From positions 1 to 64,000 of the forward strand of contig NZ_VDCY01000010.1 in the NCBI RefSeq assembly GCF_006517395.1: a DNA stretch of 64,000 nucleotides, given 5' to 3'. Shown piece by piece: positions 8,804 through 17,084 of the stretch. The notes under the pieces are model-generated. The model made no database searches and had not been told where the DNA came from. It saw nothing but the letters and a program-made list of their open reading frames with translations. The position numbers and the translations under genes were made by a program. The number at the start of each line of letters is the position of its first letter. Within the stretch, counting starts at the first letter, position 1. This stretch comes from Terrilactibacillus laevilacticus (GTDB lineage: Bacteria; Bacillota; Bacilli; Bacillales; Sporolactobacillaceae).

Positions 8804-9420
8804 AATAATGCCTCCTTGTAAATTTTAACTTGATTCGTTATATCATTGGCCTTCGTAATTCCAGAGCCCACAATCACAATTTCGGGTCCTGCTTCTTTAA
8901 TAGAGGGCAATTCCTCAAGAGTGATCCCCCCAGCAACGGCCATTCGCTTAATTTGTGGGTATTTTTCTTTAAAGGCTTTGATGTCTTGAGCCGGGTTTTG
9001 GTTCTTTTCTTTATCAATGGAGGTGTGTAAGCAGTAAATAGCATCAGGAAAAGAGGCTATTTTTTTAATTTTTTCATCAGTGCATTCGAGTAGATCGATC
9101 ATCATGTCTTTTCCGTATTCTTTGGTCACGTGATAGCATTTAGTTAATGTTTCATAAGATGAACTGCCCATGACGGTAAGAATATCAAATCCTGCTTGAT
9201 AACCTTGTATAAATTCATATTCTCCTTCATCATTTGTTTTAATATCTCCAAGAAGGAGGGCTTGATGAGTTGAATGCATGATCTGGTCTAAGTGCTTCAA
9301 TCCAAAATCTTTGATTAACGAAGTACCTATTTCAATGATATCCGCATGAGGTGTAACTTTGTTGATCATGGATAACGCTTTTTCACGATCTACACGATCA
9401 ATGGCCACTTGTAACTTCAT
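8800..9420 (-). CDS. hxlA: 3-hexulose-6-phosphate synthase
   Basis: A 206-residue TIM barrel of the orotidine-decarboxylase suprafamily. It shows the N-terminal LQVAIDRVD, IEIGTSLIKDFGL, the metal-site region LLGDIKTNDEGEY (aldolase Asp/Lys/Asp cluster) and C-terminal AVAGGITLEELP. In the RuMP pathway it joins formaldehyde to ribulose 5-phosphate; in reverse it releases formaldehyde. The paralogous ketogulonate-phosphate decarboxylases share the fold, so the adjacent hxlB decides the name. AAGGAG precedes the ATG, and the start overlaps the end of the kinase gene by 23 bases. Confidence 0.85.
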   Translation of the reverse strand: MKLQVAIDRVDREKALSMINKVTPHADIIEIGTSLIKDFGLKHLDQIMHSTHQALLLGDIKTNDEGEYEFIQGYQAGFDILTVMGSSSYETLTKCYHVTKEYGKDMMIDLLECTDEKIKKIASFPDAIYCLHTSIDKEKNQNPAQDIKAFKEKYPQIKRMAVAGGITLEELPSIKEAGPEIVIVGSGITKANDITNQVKIYKEALL

Positions 9421-10384
9421 ATGAGTTCACTCCTTTTTTAGAGAGAGAGGCGATAAAGTGATCCAGCTCATCTCTCGTTGGCAATCCTTCATTATCACTA
9501 ATGTGTGTTACTTGAATAGCCCCGATGGCATTGGCGCGTGTTAGAAGGGCAGAGGGACTTAGTCCTTCTAGTAATCCGGTGAGAATCCCCACAGCAAAAC
9601 CATCTCCGGCACCAACTGTATCAACTGGCTGTACAGTAAAACTTTTTACAAATGTTTCACTGTCTTGTGTTTTTTGCTCTTTCATATAGGAACCTGTTGT
9701 GCCTAATTTTATAATAATTTTTTTAATACCCTTGGCTAAATAGTGATTGGCTATCTCCTCTTTTGTGCTTAATCCTGTTAGACGTTTTGCCTCTTTAAAA
9801 CCCGGCATGAAAACATCACATTTTTCAGCGAGAAGATTGATTTTACGAACCATGTCTTCTTTACTTTTCCATAAAGAAGGTCGAAGATTCGGATCAAATG
9901 TGACAAGCATCTGATTTTGTTTTGCTTTTTGAATGGCTTGAAGGGTTGCTTGAAACGTTTCATCACTTAATGCGGGAAAAATACCCGTGACGTGAAGTAT
10001 TTTTGCACCAGTGAAATCAAATTGGTTTATAAATGCTGGATCAATCGTTGACGCGGCTGTGTTTTTTCTAAAATAAACAACCTCTGGATCTGTTGCACTG
10101 GTTTTATTTTTTATTTGAAATCCAGTTGGGTGTTCATCGTTGACTTTAATGAAATCTGTTGAGATATGCTCTTTTTCTAACATGCATTTTATATATTCTC
10201 CAAAAGGATCACGACCGACTTGACTGAGGTAGGATATGGTATGACCTAATCTTGAGACTCCGATCGAGACATTTACTTCTGCCCCAGCTAGATATTTTGT
10301 AAAATGATTAACTTGACTTAATGGAGCTTCATCATCAGCAACAAACATTGCCATCGCTTCACCCATCGTAATAATTTCACTCAT
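9398..10384 (-). CDS. PfkB-family sugar kinase (KDG-kinase-like)
   Basis: A 328-residue ribokinase-fold kinase. The N-terminal substrate motif GEAMAMFVADD...YLAGAEVNVSIGVSRLG resembles 2-keto-3-deoxygluconate kinases. The anion-hole signature VDTVGAGDGFAVGILTGLLEG (about aa 252-272) carries the catalytic Asp. It phosphorylates a sugar or sugar acid in the cytoplasm, with the exact substrate unknown. It lies between the LacI regulator and hxlA. Genomic context (PTS EIIC, HxlA, HxlB) does not fit a standard KDG pathway because no KDPG aldolase is present. Confidence 0.82.
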   Translation of the reverse strand: MSEIITMGEAMAMFVADDEAPLSQVNHFTKYLAGAEVNVSIGVSRLGHTISYLSQVGRDPFGEYIKCMLEKEHISTDFIKVNDEHPTGFQIKNKTSATDPEVVYFRKNTAASTIDPAFINQFDFTGAKILHVTGIFPALSDETFQATLQAIQKAKQNQMLVTFDPNLRPSLWKSKEDMVRKINLLAEKCDVFMPGFKEAKRLTGLSTKEEIANHYLAKGIKKIIIKLGTTGSYMKEQKTQDSETFVKSFTVQPVDTVGAGDGFAVGILTGLLEGLSPSALLTRANAIGAIQVTHISDNEGLPTRDELDHFIASLSKKGVNSYEVTSGH

Positions 10385-10442
10385 GATCGTTCATTTCCCT
10401 TCTCCTTGAAATATTGGGTATAGCAAATATTAAGAAATAGTT

Positions 10443-11465
10443 TTACATTCGTTTTGTTGATTGACGTATTAATAATGTTCCTGGTATCTCAAAATGTTCT
10501 GGTAGCGCTCTATCGCCTGTTAATCGAAGAGCGAGGCATTCCATCGCTTTTTGTCCAATGGCAAAGGCATTTTGATCAATAACCGTAATGCTGGGATGGG
10601 TCAATTTAGTCCAGTTGGGGTCGCCAAAACCACACAGACCCATTTGATTTGGAATGGATAAGTCTAATGCATATAAACATTCTAAGATAACCTGTAGGAC
10701 TTCACCGTTCGCAGCAATAATCACTGGTTGTTCATTTATATGATCTTGATATTCACGCCTAATGATTGTTTTGATGTCTGCTTTCTTATTGATATCAACG
10801 GTATAGGTCTTGCCATAAATTTCGTCATTGCAAGATATAAAGTGATGAAAGCATGACTGTCTAATGAATCGGGTACTGATTTTTTGGATGTTTTCGGTTA
10901 TATAAATAAATGATCTAAACCCATTTGTGATAAGATGCTCAAGAAGTGATTGCATAATGACCGCGTCATTTGTTGTTACTGCATCACAAATTCTATTTTC
11001 GGTTGAACGGTCTAGTAAAACGACAGGGACTCCTTGATCTATTAATTGGTCGAGAAGGGCCTGGTTATAACCCGTGGCATTAATAAGTAGTCCCTCGACA
11101 TTTGTATCAATGAGAGATTCAATGTTCTGTTTCTCAGTTACTTGATCGTTATCTGCATTCGTAATGATCATTTGAAAATGATTCTTTTTACAATAATCAT
11201 TGATGCCTTTTAACATAAGTGCGGAGTAGGGATTTCCGATATCTGCTAAGGATATGCCTATAAAATGGCTTTTTTTTGATTTCAAGCCTTGAGCAAATTT
11301 GTTAGGACGGTAATTTGTTTCTTTAATAATGGCTGAGATCTTCTCTCTTGTCTCACTCGACATATACTCATATTTTTCATTCAAATATCTTGAAATGGTT
11401 GTTTTAGAGACATTTGCCTTTTTAGCAATATCTGCAATGGTGATATGTTGTTCGTTTTTCTTCAT
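10443..11465 (-). CDS. LacI-family transcriptional regulator (KdgR-like)
   Basis: A ~340-residue repressor. The helix-turn-helix is ITIADIAKKANVSKTTISRYLN (about aa 8-29) with hinge helix YRPNKFAQGLKSKKS, and the periplasmic-binding-like effector domain includes GISLADIGNPYSALM and VVLLDR. The ATG at 11465 is favoured because GCGGTG is 6 bases upstream; a GTG three codons earlier is also open. It sits inside the operon after the PTS gene, so it probably autoregulates. The AAACCGGTTT palindrome upstream of the PTS gene is its likely operator. Confidence 0.85.
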   Translation of the reverse strand: MKKNEQHITIADIAKKANVSKTTISRYLNEKYEYMSSETREKISAIIKETNYRPNKFAQGLKSKKSHFIGISLADIGNPYSALMLKGINDYCKKNHFQMIITNADNDQVTEKQNIESLIDTNVEGLLINATGYNQALLDQLIDQGVPVVLLDRSTENRICDAVTTNDAVIMQSLLEHLITNGFRSFIYITENIQKISTRFIRQSCFHHFISCNDEIYGKTYTVDINKKADIKTIIRREYQDHINEQPVIIAANGEVLQVILECLYALDLSIPNQMGLCGFGDPNWTKLTHPSITVIDQNAFAIGQKAMECLALRLTGDRALPEHFEIPGTLLIRQSTKRM

Positions 11466-11484
11466 ATGATACACCGCATTTCAT

Positions 11485-12582
11485 TTATGCTTTTTTTAAA
11501 ATTAACTCATCTTTTACCGCATCTTTTTCAGTTTGTTTGGCTTTTTTTAATAGACCAATTAATACAGCGCTTACAACAGTTCCAATTAAAATAGATGATA
11601 AGAATAATAGCTTCGGCATAAGACCGCCTTCAATGACAGGAATAACAAAGAGTCCCCCGTGAGGAGCAGGTAGTTTAATTTGGAAGAGCATGGTTAAAGC
11701 TCCAGTGATACTTGAACCAATCATGACTGACGGAATGATGCGAAGTGGATCAGCTAAAGCAACTGGCATACAGCATTCCGTGATAAAACTTGCACCAAGC
11801 AAATAATACGTTTTTCCTTGTGTTCGTTCATCAATCGTGAATTTTGATTTAAATAGAGTTGTTGATAGGGCAACAGCAAGTGGTGGCACGAGACCAGCTG
11901 CCATTATGGCTGCCATCGGGTAATAGTTTCCTTGTGCAATCATGGCAAGACCAAATGTGTAAGCTATTTTATTAACGGGACCACCAAGGTCAACGGCCAT
12001 CATCAGACCAAACACGGCACCAACTAGAGCTAGATTACTCGTTCCAAGACTATTTAATCCACTTGTTAATGTTGAATTTAACCAACTCATTGGTCCTGCA
12101 ATAATAGTGAACATGATGACTCCGACGAAAAAGGTACTAATAACCGGAAAAATCAAGACATTTTTAAGACTTTCCAAACTAGAAGGGAATTTTTTGAATA
12201 GAACGTTTAGAGCCCTAATGCTGTAGCCAGCAAGGAATCCAGCAATAATTCCTCCGAAAAAACTACTCCCTGTTGTATGAGCAATTAATCCACCAATCAT
12301 ACCTGGTGCTAAAGCCGTTTTTCCTGCAATTGCGCTTGCGATAAAACCTGCAAAGACAGGAAGCATAAGTAAAAAGGCATGTTCATGACCAATATCGTAT
12401 AACATTTTTGCAAATTGATTAAAATCTGAGCTGCCAGGTTTTGTCGCATTAATACCGAATAAGAAAGACACGGCAATTAAAATACCTCCACCAGCAACAA
12501 AAGGGATCATGGACCTAATACCATTCATTAAATCATCATAAAGCATCTCTTTAATTGATTTCTTCTTTGTTTGCTCTTTCAT
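11485..12582 (-). CDS. PTS fructose-family transporter subunit IIC (orphan)
   Basis: A 365-residue membrane protein matching EIIC of the fructose/mannitol PTS family: LMNGIRSMIPFVAGGGILIAVSF, GIIAGFLAGY, VDLGGPVNKIAYTFG and PAPHGGLFVIP. No EIIA or EIIB domain is fused to it or encoded beside it, so it must borrow these proteins or act differently. The start at 12582 is chosen because AAAGGTGGG is 8 bases upstream; the open frame above it runs through the promoter and a dispersed repeat. First gene of the operon, with a cre-overlapped sigma-A promoter. Confidence 0.85.
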   Translation of the reverse strand: MKEQTKKKSIKEMLYDDLMNGIRSMIPFVAGGGILIAVSFLFGINATKPGSSDFNQFAKMLYDIGHEHAFLLMLPVFAGFIASAIAGKTALAPGMIGGLIAHTTGSSFFGGIIAGFLAGYSIRALNVLFKKFPSSLESLKNVLIFPVISTFFVGVIMFTIIAGPMSWLNSTLTSGLNSLGTSNLALVGAVFGLMMAVDLGGPVNKIAYTFGLAMIAQGNYYPMAAIMAAGLVPPLAVALSTTLFKSKFTIDERTQGKTYYLLGASFITECCMPVALADPLRIIPSVMIGSSITGALTMLFQIKLPAPHGGLFVIPVIEGGLMPKLLFLSSILIGTVVSAVLIGLLKKAKQTEKDAVKDELILKKA

Positions 12583-12602
12583 GATTATCCCACCTTTAGT
12601 AT

Positions 12603-12626
12603 AAACCGGTTTTGTAAATCGGTAAA
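12603..12626 (-). promoter_or_regulatory. candidate LacI-type operator
   Basis: A perfect palindrome AAACCGGTTT (12603-12612) is followed by a related half-site AAATCGGTAAA (12617-12626), between the -10 box and the PTS start codon. A central CG palindrome is typical of LacI-family operators, and a LacI gene is next in the operon. Inference from position and symmetry. Confidence 0.55.
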
Positions 12627-12641
12627 CTAGATTGTACTTAT

Positions 12642-12678
12642 AGTATACGATAAAAAAATTGATTTGGCAACGCTTACA
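12642..12678 (-). promoter_or_regulatory. sigma-A promoter with overlapping CcpA cre site
   Basis: On the minus strand TTGCCA and TATACT are separated by 17 bases. TGTAAGCGTTGCCA (12665-12678) matches the cre consensus and covers the -35 box, so carbon catabolite repression of the PTS-hxl operon is expected. Confidence 0.8.
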
Positions 12679-12712
12679 CGTGCCTGTCACCACCCGAAAT
12701 ATGTCGAATAAT
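12677..12712. repeat. dispersed repeat, type B, with a degenerate second copy nearby
   Basis: GTGCCTGTCACCACCCGAAAT lies directly against the cre site. A degenerate copy (GAGTGCCTCTCACCACCAAG) is at about 12879-12898. The remaining ~340 bases up to the VanZ gene contain no other recognised element. Confidence 0.55.
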
Positions 12713-13052
12713 ATCGAAGATTCATATTAACAAGAGAATAGATCCTGTCTAATATAAATGTAAGAACATATGTTTTATTCGGTTGCAAAGATGAAGTTCC
12801 TCAAGTATGTTAGAAGGGGAAAATTTAGAGTTTCCAACTGCTATCTTCCAGACACGATGTTTTTTGGGGTTACGCGGAGTGCCTCTCACCACCAAGATTT
12901 ATGAAATAGCCGAGAACACTCGTGACTTTAGTCATGAGAGGTTCAGTAGACCCTCAATAATCAATAGCTATTATTAATGTTTTTTTAATCATATAGTCAA
13001 CCATCTTATGTTATAGTATTGTAAAGGAAATATTAAACAAAGGTTTGATTAA

Positions 13053-13478
13053 ATGATAAATGTGAATATGAGTAGATGGCTTAGCAATGCCTTAACTATT
13101 TTTTCAATATTGTTTATTTTCTATATGACAATCCTTCCTCATTCTGAATTAGGGATCGGTGTAAGTAAAGGATTTATCAATCTAAACCCTTTCTTGATTT
13201 TTAATCAAGGTTTAACTTATTCTAGCCTCGTCGTAAATGATTTTGGTAATATCTTGTTATTTGTCCCATTTGGTTTCTTTTTATCTATTAGATTTCCTCA
13301 ATTAAAGTTATCTAGAGTTGTCCTCTTTGGTTGTTTATTATCCATTACTATAGAGTGCATTCAGTTATTTATGGCCAATCGATGTACGGATATTGATGAT
13401 GTTATTTTGAATACGCTGGGTGCTTTTGTTGGGTATTTGGTGTGGGTAGGGGTTAGATGGCAAATGAATAGGGAGTAA
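13053..13478 (+). CDS. VanZ-family membrane protein
   Basis: A 141-residue protein with about four hydrophobic segments. VanZ features are TILPHSE, INLNPF, VNDFGNILLFVPFGFFLS and the acidic motif RCTDIDDVILNTLGAFVGY. VanZ proteins sit in the cytoplasmic membrane and some confer low-level teicoplanin resistance; the housekeeping role is unclear. No strong ribosome site precedes the ATG at 13053, and the ATG at 13068 is an alternative. It ends at a bidirectional terminator. Confidence 0.8.
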   Translation: MINVNMSRWLSNALTIFSILFIFYMTILPHSELGIGVSKGFINLNPFLIFNQGLTYSSLVVNDFGNILLFVPFGFFLSIRFPQLKLSRVVLFGCLLSITIECIQLFMANRCTDIDDVILNTLGAFVGYLVWVGVRWQMNRE

Positions 13479-13518
13479 AAGAACCCGTATAGGTTAATAC
13501 CTTGTGCGGGTTCTTTTA
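13477..13518. terminator. bidirectional terminator between vanZ-like gene and amidase
   Basis: AAAAGAACCCG pairs perfectly with CGGGTTCTTTT, giving A and T tracts on both sides between convergent genes. Confidence 0.85.
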
Positions 13519-13528
13519 CATTATTTTA

Positions 13529-15184
13529 TCATTTTTTTGAATGATTGACTTTATTTGTTGATGTAGTAATCCCAGGTAGTGGTGGTGCCACTCTGTTCTT
13601 TGTAGAGTTTTCATAGGCACTTGCAATATGAATGATTTCTGGTTCTTCGAATGCTCTTCCTAAAAACTCGATGTTTGCGGGTAAGGATGTTCCGGTATTA
13701 GATATAGCATATCCCATAGGAACGCTAATGGCTGGGAAACCAGTATTTTCACTCCATCTACTAAAAAGGCCAGCTTGCTCTTTTCCAATTAAGTCAGCAA
13801 GTTGTGCAGAAGATGGATATGCAATTGCTGAAAAATTGTTTTTTGCCATCGTATCGAGAGTCCAATCCTGTAATTGTGTACGCATAGAGAGTGCACGTTG
13901 ATAGTTCAGGTTATCAGAGAGAGTATTAGGGTCAATTTTGATTTCCCGGTCATAGGATTCTTTAGCATAAGGACTGTAGTTACCAGAATCATAGAGCTCT
14001 TGGAATGATTTTACTGGAACGTTAGGACCTTGCTCAGAGAGAAATTGATTTACATCATGAGCAGATTCATAAGTAATGACGGACGAGCCGCCAAGTAAAT
14101 CTTTATCCGGGCCTTTAATTTCAATCACTTCAGCACCTAATGCTTCGAGATCACTAGCTGCTTTTCGAAGCAACTGAACGACTGGTCCATTAGGTTGATC
14201 TCCCCAAATTGCTAATCCGCCGGTTACAAGACCGATCTTAGTCCCTTTGAGTCGACCGCCTTTTGCGAAAGAGGCATAACCTTGTTTAGGAATTTTACCG
14301 ACTCCTCGGGCTGTTGTAGGATCATTCGAATCATATCCTGCGATTAAATCAAGTCCAGTCGCTGCGTCTTTGACGTCTGCAGCTAGAGGACCTGCTGTAT
14401 CTTGTGTAAGAGCCCTTGGGAATATTCCCTGACGGCTAACTAATCCTACAGTTGGACGAATGGTCACCACTCCAGTCAAAGCTGCTGGTATACGAAGGGA
14501 TCCACCCGTATCTGTTCCAAGAGCTAAGGGAGCGTATTGAGCAGCTATTGCTGCTGCACTGCCACCAGATGAACCGCCAACTGTTCGACTGAGATCATAT
14601 GGATTTTTAATAGCTCCTTCAAGACTAGATATGCCATAGACCGCAGCTGCAAAATCATCCAAATTCGTCTTCGCCAGTATGATAGCGCCTTGGGCTTCTA
14701 AACGATTAATAATGGTTGCATTTTTGTCAGGAGTCCAATTTTCAAATAGCTTTGATCCATTTGTGGTTGGAATGTCATCCGTATTGATAACATCTTTAAC
14801 AACAACAGGAACACAATGAGCTGGGCCTAATTTTTTATCGGAACGTTGTTTTTTATCTAAGGCTGCTGCTTGAGATTCAGCTTTCGGATTCATATTAATT
14901 ACAGCGTTCAGTTTTGGTCCTTGTTTATCGTAAGCTTTAATACGATCTGTATACGCCGATACCAATTGTTGACAAGAAAACTTGTGAGTTTTGATACCAG
15001 ACTCAATCTTACTAATAGACATTCCCTCAACAGACTTAGCAGAAATAGGAGGTTTAGCTGCGTTTGTAGAAGGTACAAAGGTAAGAAGTAAACCTAAGAC
15101 GACGAGTAATATGAAACCTACTTTCGTTACATTCTTGACGCGAGAGAGGTTTTGACTACTGAAATGTGTGAACAAGCATCCCAT
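13529..15184 (-). CDS. exported amidase (amidase-signature family)
   Basis: A 551-residue amidase-signature hydrolase. The N-terminus has a basic stretch and a hydrophobic segment (VGFILLVVLGLLLTFVPSTNAA, about aa 22-43) ending in an A-x-A-like signal peptidase site. The catalytic Ser-Ser-Lys triad is seen as VVVKDVIN (Lys), GGSSGGSAAAIAA (Ser) and GTDTGGSLRIPA (nucleophile Ser). Secretion makes an extracellular amide or peptide-amide hydrolase likely. GGAAAGGG abuts the ATG at 15184 closely, so the start is not certain. It is divergent from a second, cytoplasmic amidase at 15608. Confidence 0.82.
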   Translation of the reverse strand: MGCLFTHFSSQNLSRVKNVTKVGFILLVVLGLLLTFVPSTNAAKPPISAKSVEGMSISKIESGIKTHKFSCQQLVSAYTDRIKAYDKQGPKLNAVINMNPKAESQAAALDKKQRSDKKLGPAHCVPVVVKDVINTDDIPTTNGSKLFENWTPDKNATIINRLEAQGAIILAKTNLDDFAAAVYGISSLEGAIKNPYDLSRTVGGSSGGSAAAIAAQYAPLALGTDTGGSLRIPAALTGVVTIRPTVGLVSRQGIFPRALTQDTAGPLAADVKDAATGLDLIAGYDSNDPTTARGVGKIPKQGYASFAKGGRLKGTKIGLVTGGLAIWGDQPNGPVVQLLRKAASDLEALGAEVIEIKGPDKDLLGGSSVITYESAHDVNQFLSEQGPNVPVKSFQELYDSGNYSPYAKESYDREIKIDPNTLSDNLNYQRALSMRTQLQDWTLDTMAKNNFSAIAYPSSAQLADLIGKEQAGLFSRWSENTGFPAISVPMGYAISNTGTSLPANIEFLGRAFEEPEIIHIASAYENSTKNRVAPPLPGITTSTNKVNHSKK

Positions 15185-15435
15185 CCCTTTCCATTTTTTT
15201 AATGAATATTTAAACTAATTAGACTATTTATTGACAATTATACATATAAAAAGATCGAAATAAATCAACTAGATAGATATTTTGTTAAAAATGGTCAATA
15301 AGTCTGCACTTTAATTTTATATATCTCTTAAATGAATTACTTATGGACTAATCTATGAATTTCGAATAACCGAATGAACCGCTATTTGATTATATAAATT
15401 AATCGGCCATTAACTGGTTTAAAAAGCGTCTAATT
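15185..15435. other. AT-rich divergent intergenic segment
   Basis: Between the two amidase genes. No open frame or hairpin of note was seen here; the promoter block for the plus-strand amidase starts at 15436. Confidence 0.5.
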
Positions 15436-15524
15436 AACCATGTCAGAAAAACTTACAACATTTTAGACAATTCTGAATCGAGTTGCTAAATTAATAGAAT
15501 AACAGATTTACTGGTATGACCAGT
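15436..15524 (+). promoter_or_regulatory. promoter and FadR/GntR-type operator of the amidase-NCS1 pair
   Basis: AACCATGTCAGAAAA (15436-15450) and TTTAGACAATT (15462-15472) recur with identical spacing upstream of the FadR-type regulator at 39521-39557. TAGACA (15464) and TAAATT (15487) are a 17-base-spaced -35/-10 pair. The palindrome ACTGGTATGACCAGT (15510-15524) fits the TGGTnnnACCA pattern of FadR-subfamily operators and is repeated exactly at 39590-39604. Confidence 0.75.
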
Positions 15525-15607
15525 TATATCGATAATTATTATTCAGCACTTATAAGTTTATTTGGTTGACCCAGTAAATCTACTTATTAAAGCGAGGAGG
15601 AGATGGA

Positions 15608-17056
15608 ATGGATTTAGGTGATGACTTATGTTTACTTTCAGGAACAGAGCAGTGTAGAGTCATTCAAGAGAAAAAGATTTCATCTAGAGAGTTGGTTCAG
15701 GCTGTTTTAAATCGAATTACCGAATTAAATCCAATTCTTAATGCGTATTGTGAAGTATCTAAAACAGCTTTGAATGAAGCGGACGCTGCGGACAAAGCTA
15801 TCTTTCATGGTAAGGCTGTTGGCCCTTTACATGGAGTACCAGTAATGATCAAAGATCTAATCTTAACAAAGGATCTTCGAACAACTTTTGGTTCATCTTT
15901 ATTTTCTGATTACATACCTGATGAGGATGATGTGGTTGTAGAGAGGTTACGTCACGCTGGTGCGATCATTATTGGTAAAACGAATGCATCAGAATTTGGT
16001 TATAGTGGTGTGACAGATAATCACCTATTTGGTCAGACCAGTAATCCTTGGAATATCAATCGGACAGCAGGGGGATCAAGTGGTGGATCAGGTGCTGCCA
16101 TTGCTGCCGGCATGGGATCTTTTGCTTTAGGTAGCGACGGAGGAGGTTCAGTTCGACAGCCAGCATCCTTTAATGGTGTATATGGTATAAAACCGACGTT
16201 TGGTCTTGTTCCAGTGTATCCAAGTTGTCGAGACCCCCGAATTCCAGGGGGCAGCAGCTGGGAATCTCTTGAATGTATAGGACCGATGACACGAACAGTT
16301 GAAGATAGTGCTTTATTACTCTCTGTCATAGCTGGTGAAGATTTACGTGATCGTCATTCTCTACCTGGAAAGAACTATGATTTTAATCAGAACTTACAAG
16401 TTGGAATTTATGGACTTAAAATTGCATGGAGCCCAAACTGGGGATATGCATCTGTAGATCCAGAGGTAAGGCAAATTCTTGAAAAAGCGGTTCGTGTATT
16501 TAGTACAGAACTGGGCTGCCATGTTGAAGAGGCAAATCCAGGATTTAATAATCCAGCCACAGCATTTTCTTCCATTATCGCAAACGAGTCGGATTTATCT
16601 ACTCTTCGAAAATTGAATAAAGAACAACCAGGATTATTTAGTCAAGCTTTAGTTAGTATATTAGAAACAGAATGGACGGCTGAAGATTTTTCTAACTCTA
16701 TTATGGAAAGACAAACTGTATATAACAAGATGAGAATTTTTATGGATAATTATGATCTAATTATAACTCCAACTATGCCATGCACAGCTTTTGAACTTGG
16801 ACAGCATACACCAAGTGATATCGCTGGGAAAACAAACCTAGAAGAGTTAAATGATGTTCTGGCATTTACTTTTCCTATTAATATGACAGGACAACCAGCT
16901 GCGTCAATCCCGGTTGGCTTTACAAAAGAAGGACTCCCGGTGGGGTTACAAATTATTGGGCGCCGATTTGACGATGCCACTGTTTTACAAGCTTCAGCGG
17001 CATTTGAAAAAGTCCGTCCTTGGAAAAATAAATGGCCATCTATTGCAGAAAAATAA
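15608..17056 (+). CDS. amidase (GatA/AmiE-signature family, cytoplasmic)
   Basis: A 482-residue amidase-signature enzyme without a signal peptide. The catalytic triad is in VPVMIKDL (Lys), TAGGSSGGSGAAIAAG (Ser) and GSDGGGSVRQPA (nucleophile Ser); the C-terminus has the family motif GLPVGLQIIGRRFDDATVLQ. GCGAGGAGG precedes the ATG by 6 bases. The gene is 28 bases upstream of an NCS1 permease, and both are downstream of a FadR-type operator. The pair probably imports and hydrolyses an amide- or ureide-containing base derivative. It is not GatA itself, because no gatB or gatC is adjacent. Confidence 0.85.
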   Translation: MDLGDDLCLLSGTEQCRVIQEKKISSRELVQAVLNRITELNPILNAYCEVSKTALNEADAADKAIFHGKAVGPLHGVPVMIKDLILTKDLRTTFGSSLFSDYIPDEDDVVVERLRHAGAIIIGKTNASEFGYSGVTDNHLFGQTSNPWNINRTAGGSSGGSGAAIAAGMGSFALGSDGGGSVRQPASFNGVYGIKPTFGLVPVYPSCRDPRIPGGSSWESLECIGPMTRTVEDSALLLSVIAGEDLRDRHSLPGKNYDFNQNLQVGIYGLKIAWSPNWGYASVDPEVRQILEKAVRVFSTELGCHVEEANPGFNNPATAFSSIIANESDLSTLRKLNKEQPGLFSQALVSILETEWTAEDFSNSIMERQTVYNKMRIFMDNYDLIITPTMPCTAFELGQHTPSDIAGKTNLEELNDVLAFTFPINMTGQPAASIPVGFTKEGLPVGLQIIGRRFDDATVLQASAAFEKVRPWKNKWPSIAEK

Positions 17057-17084
17057 CTAAAATTGAAAATATGGGGGTAGCTAA

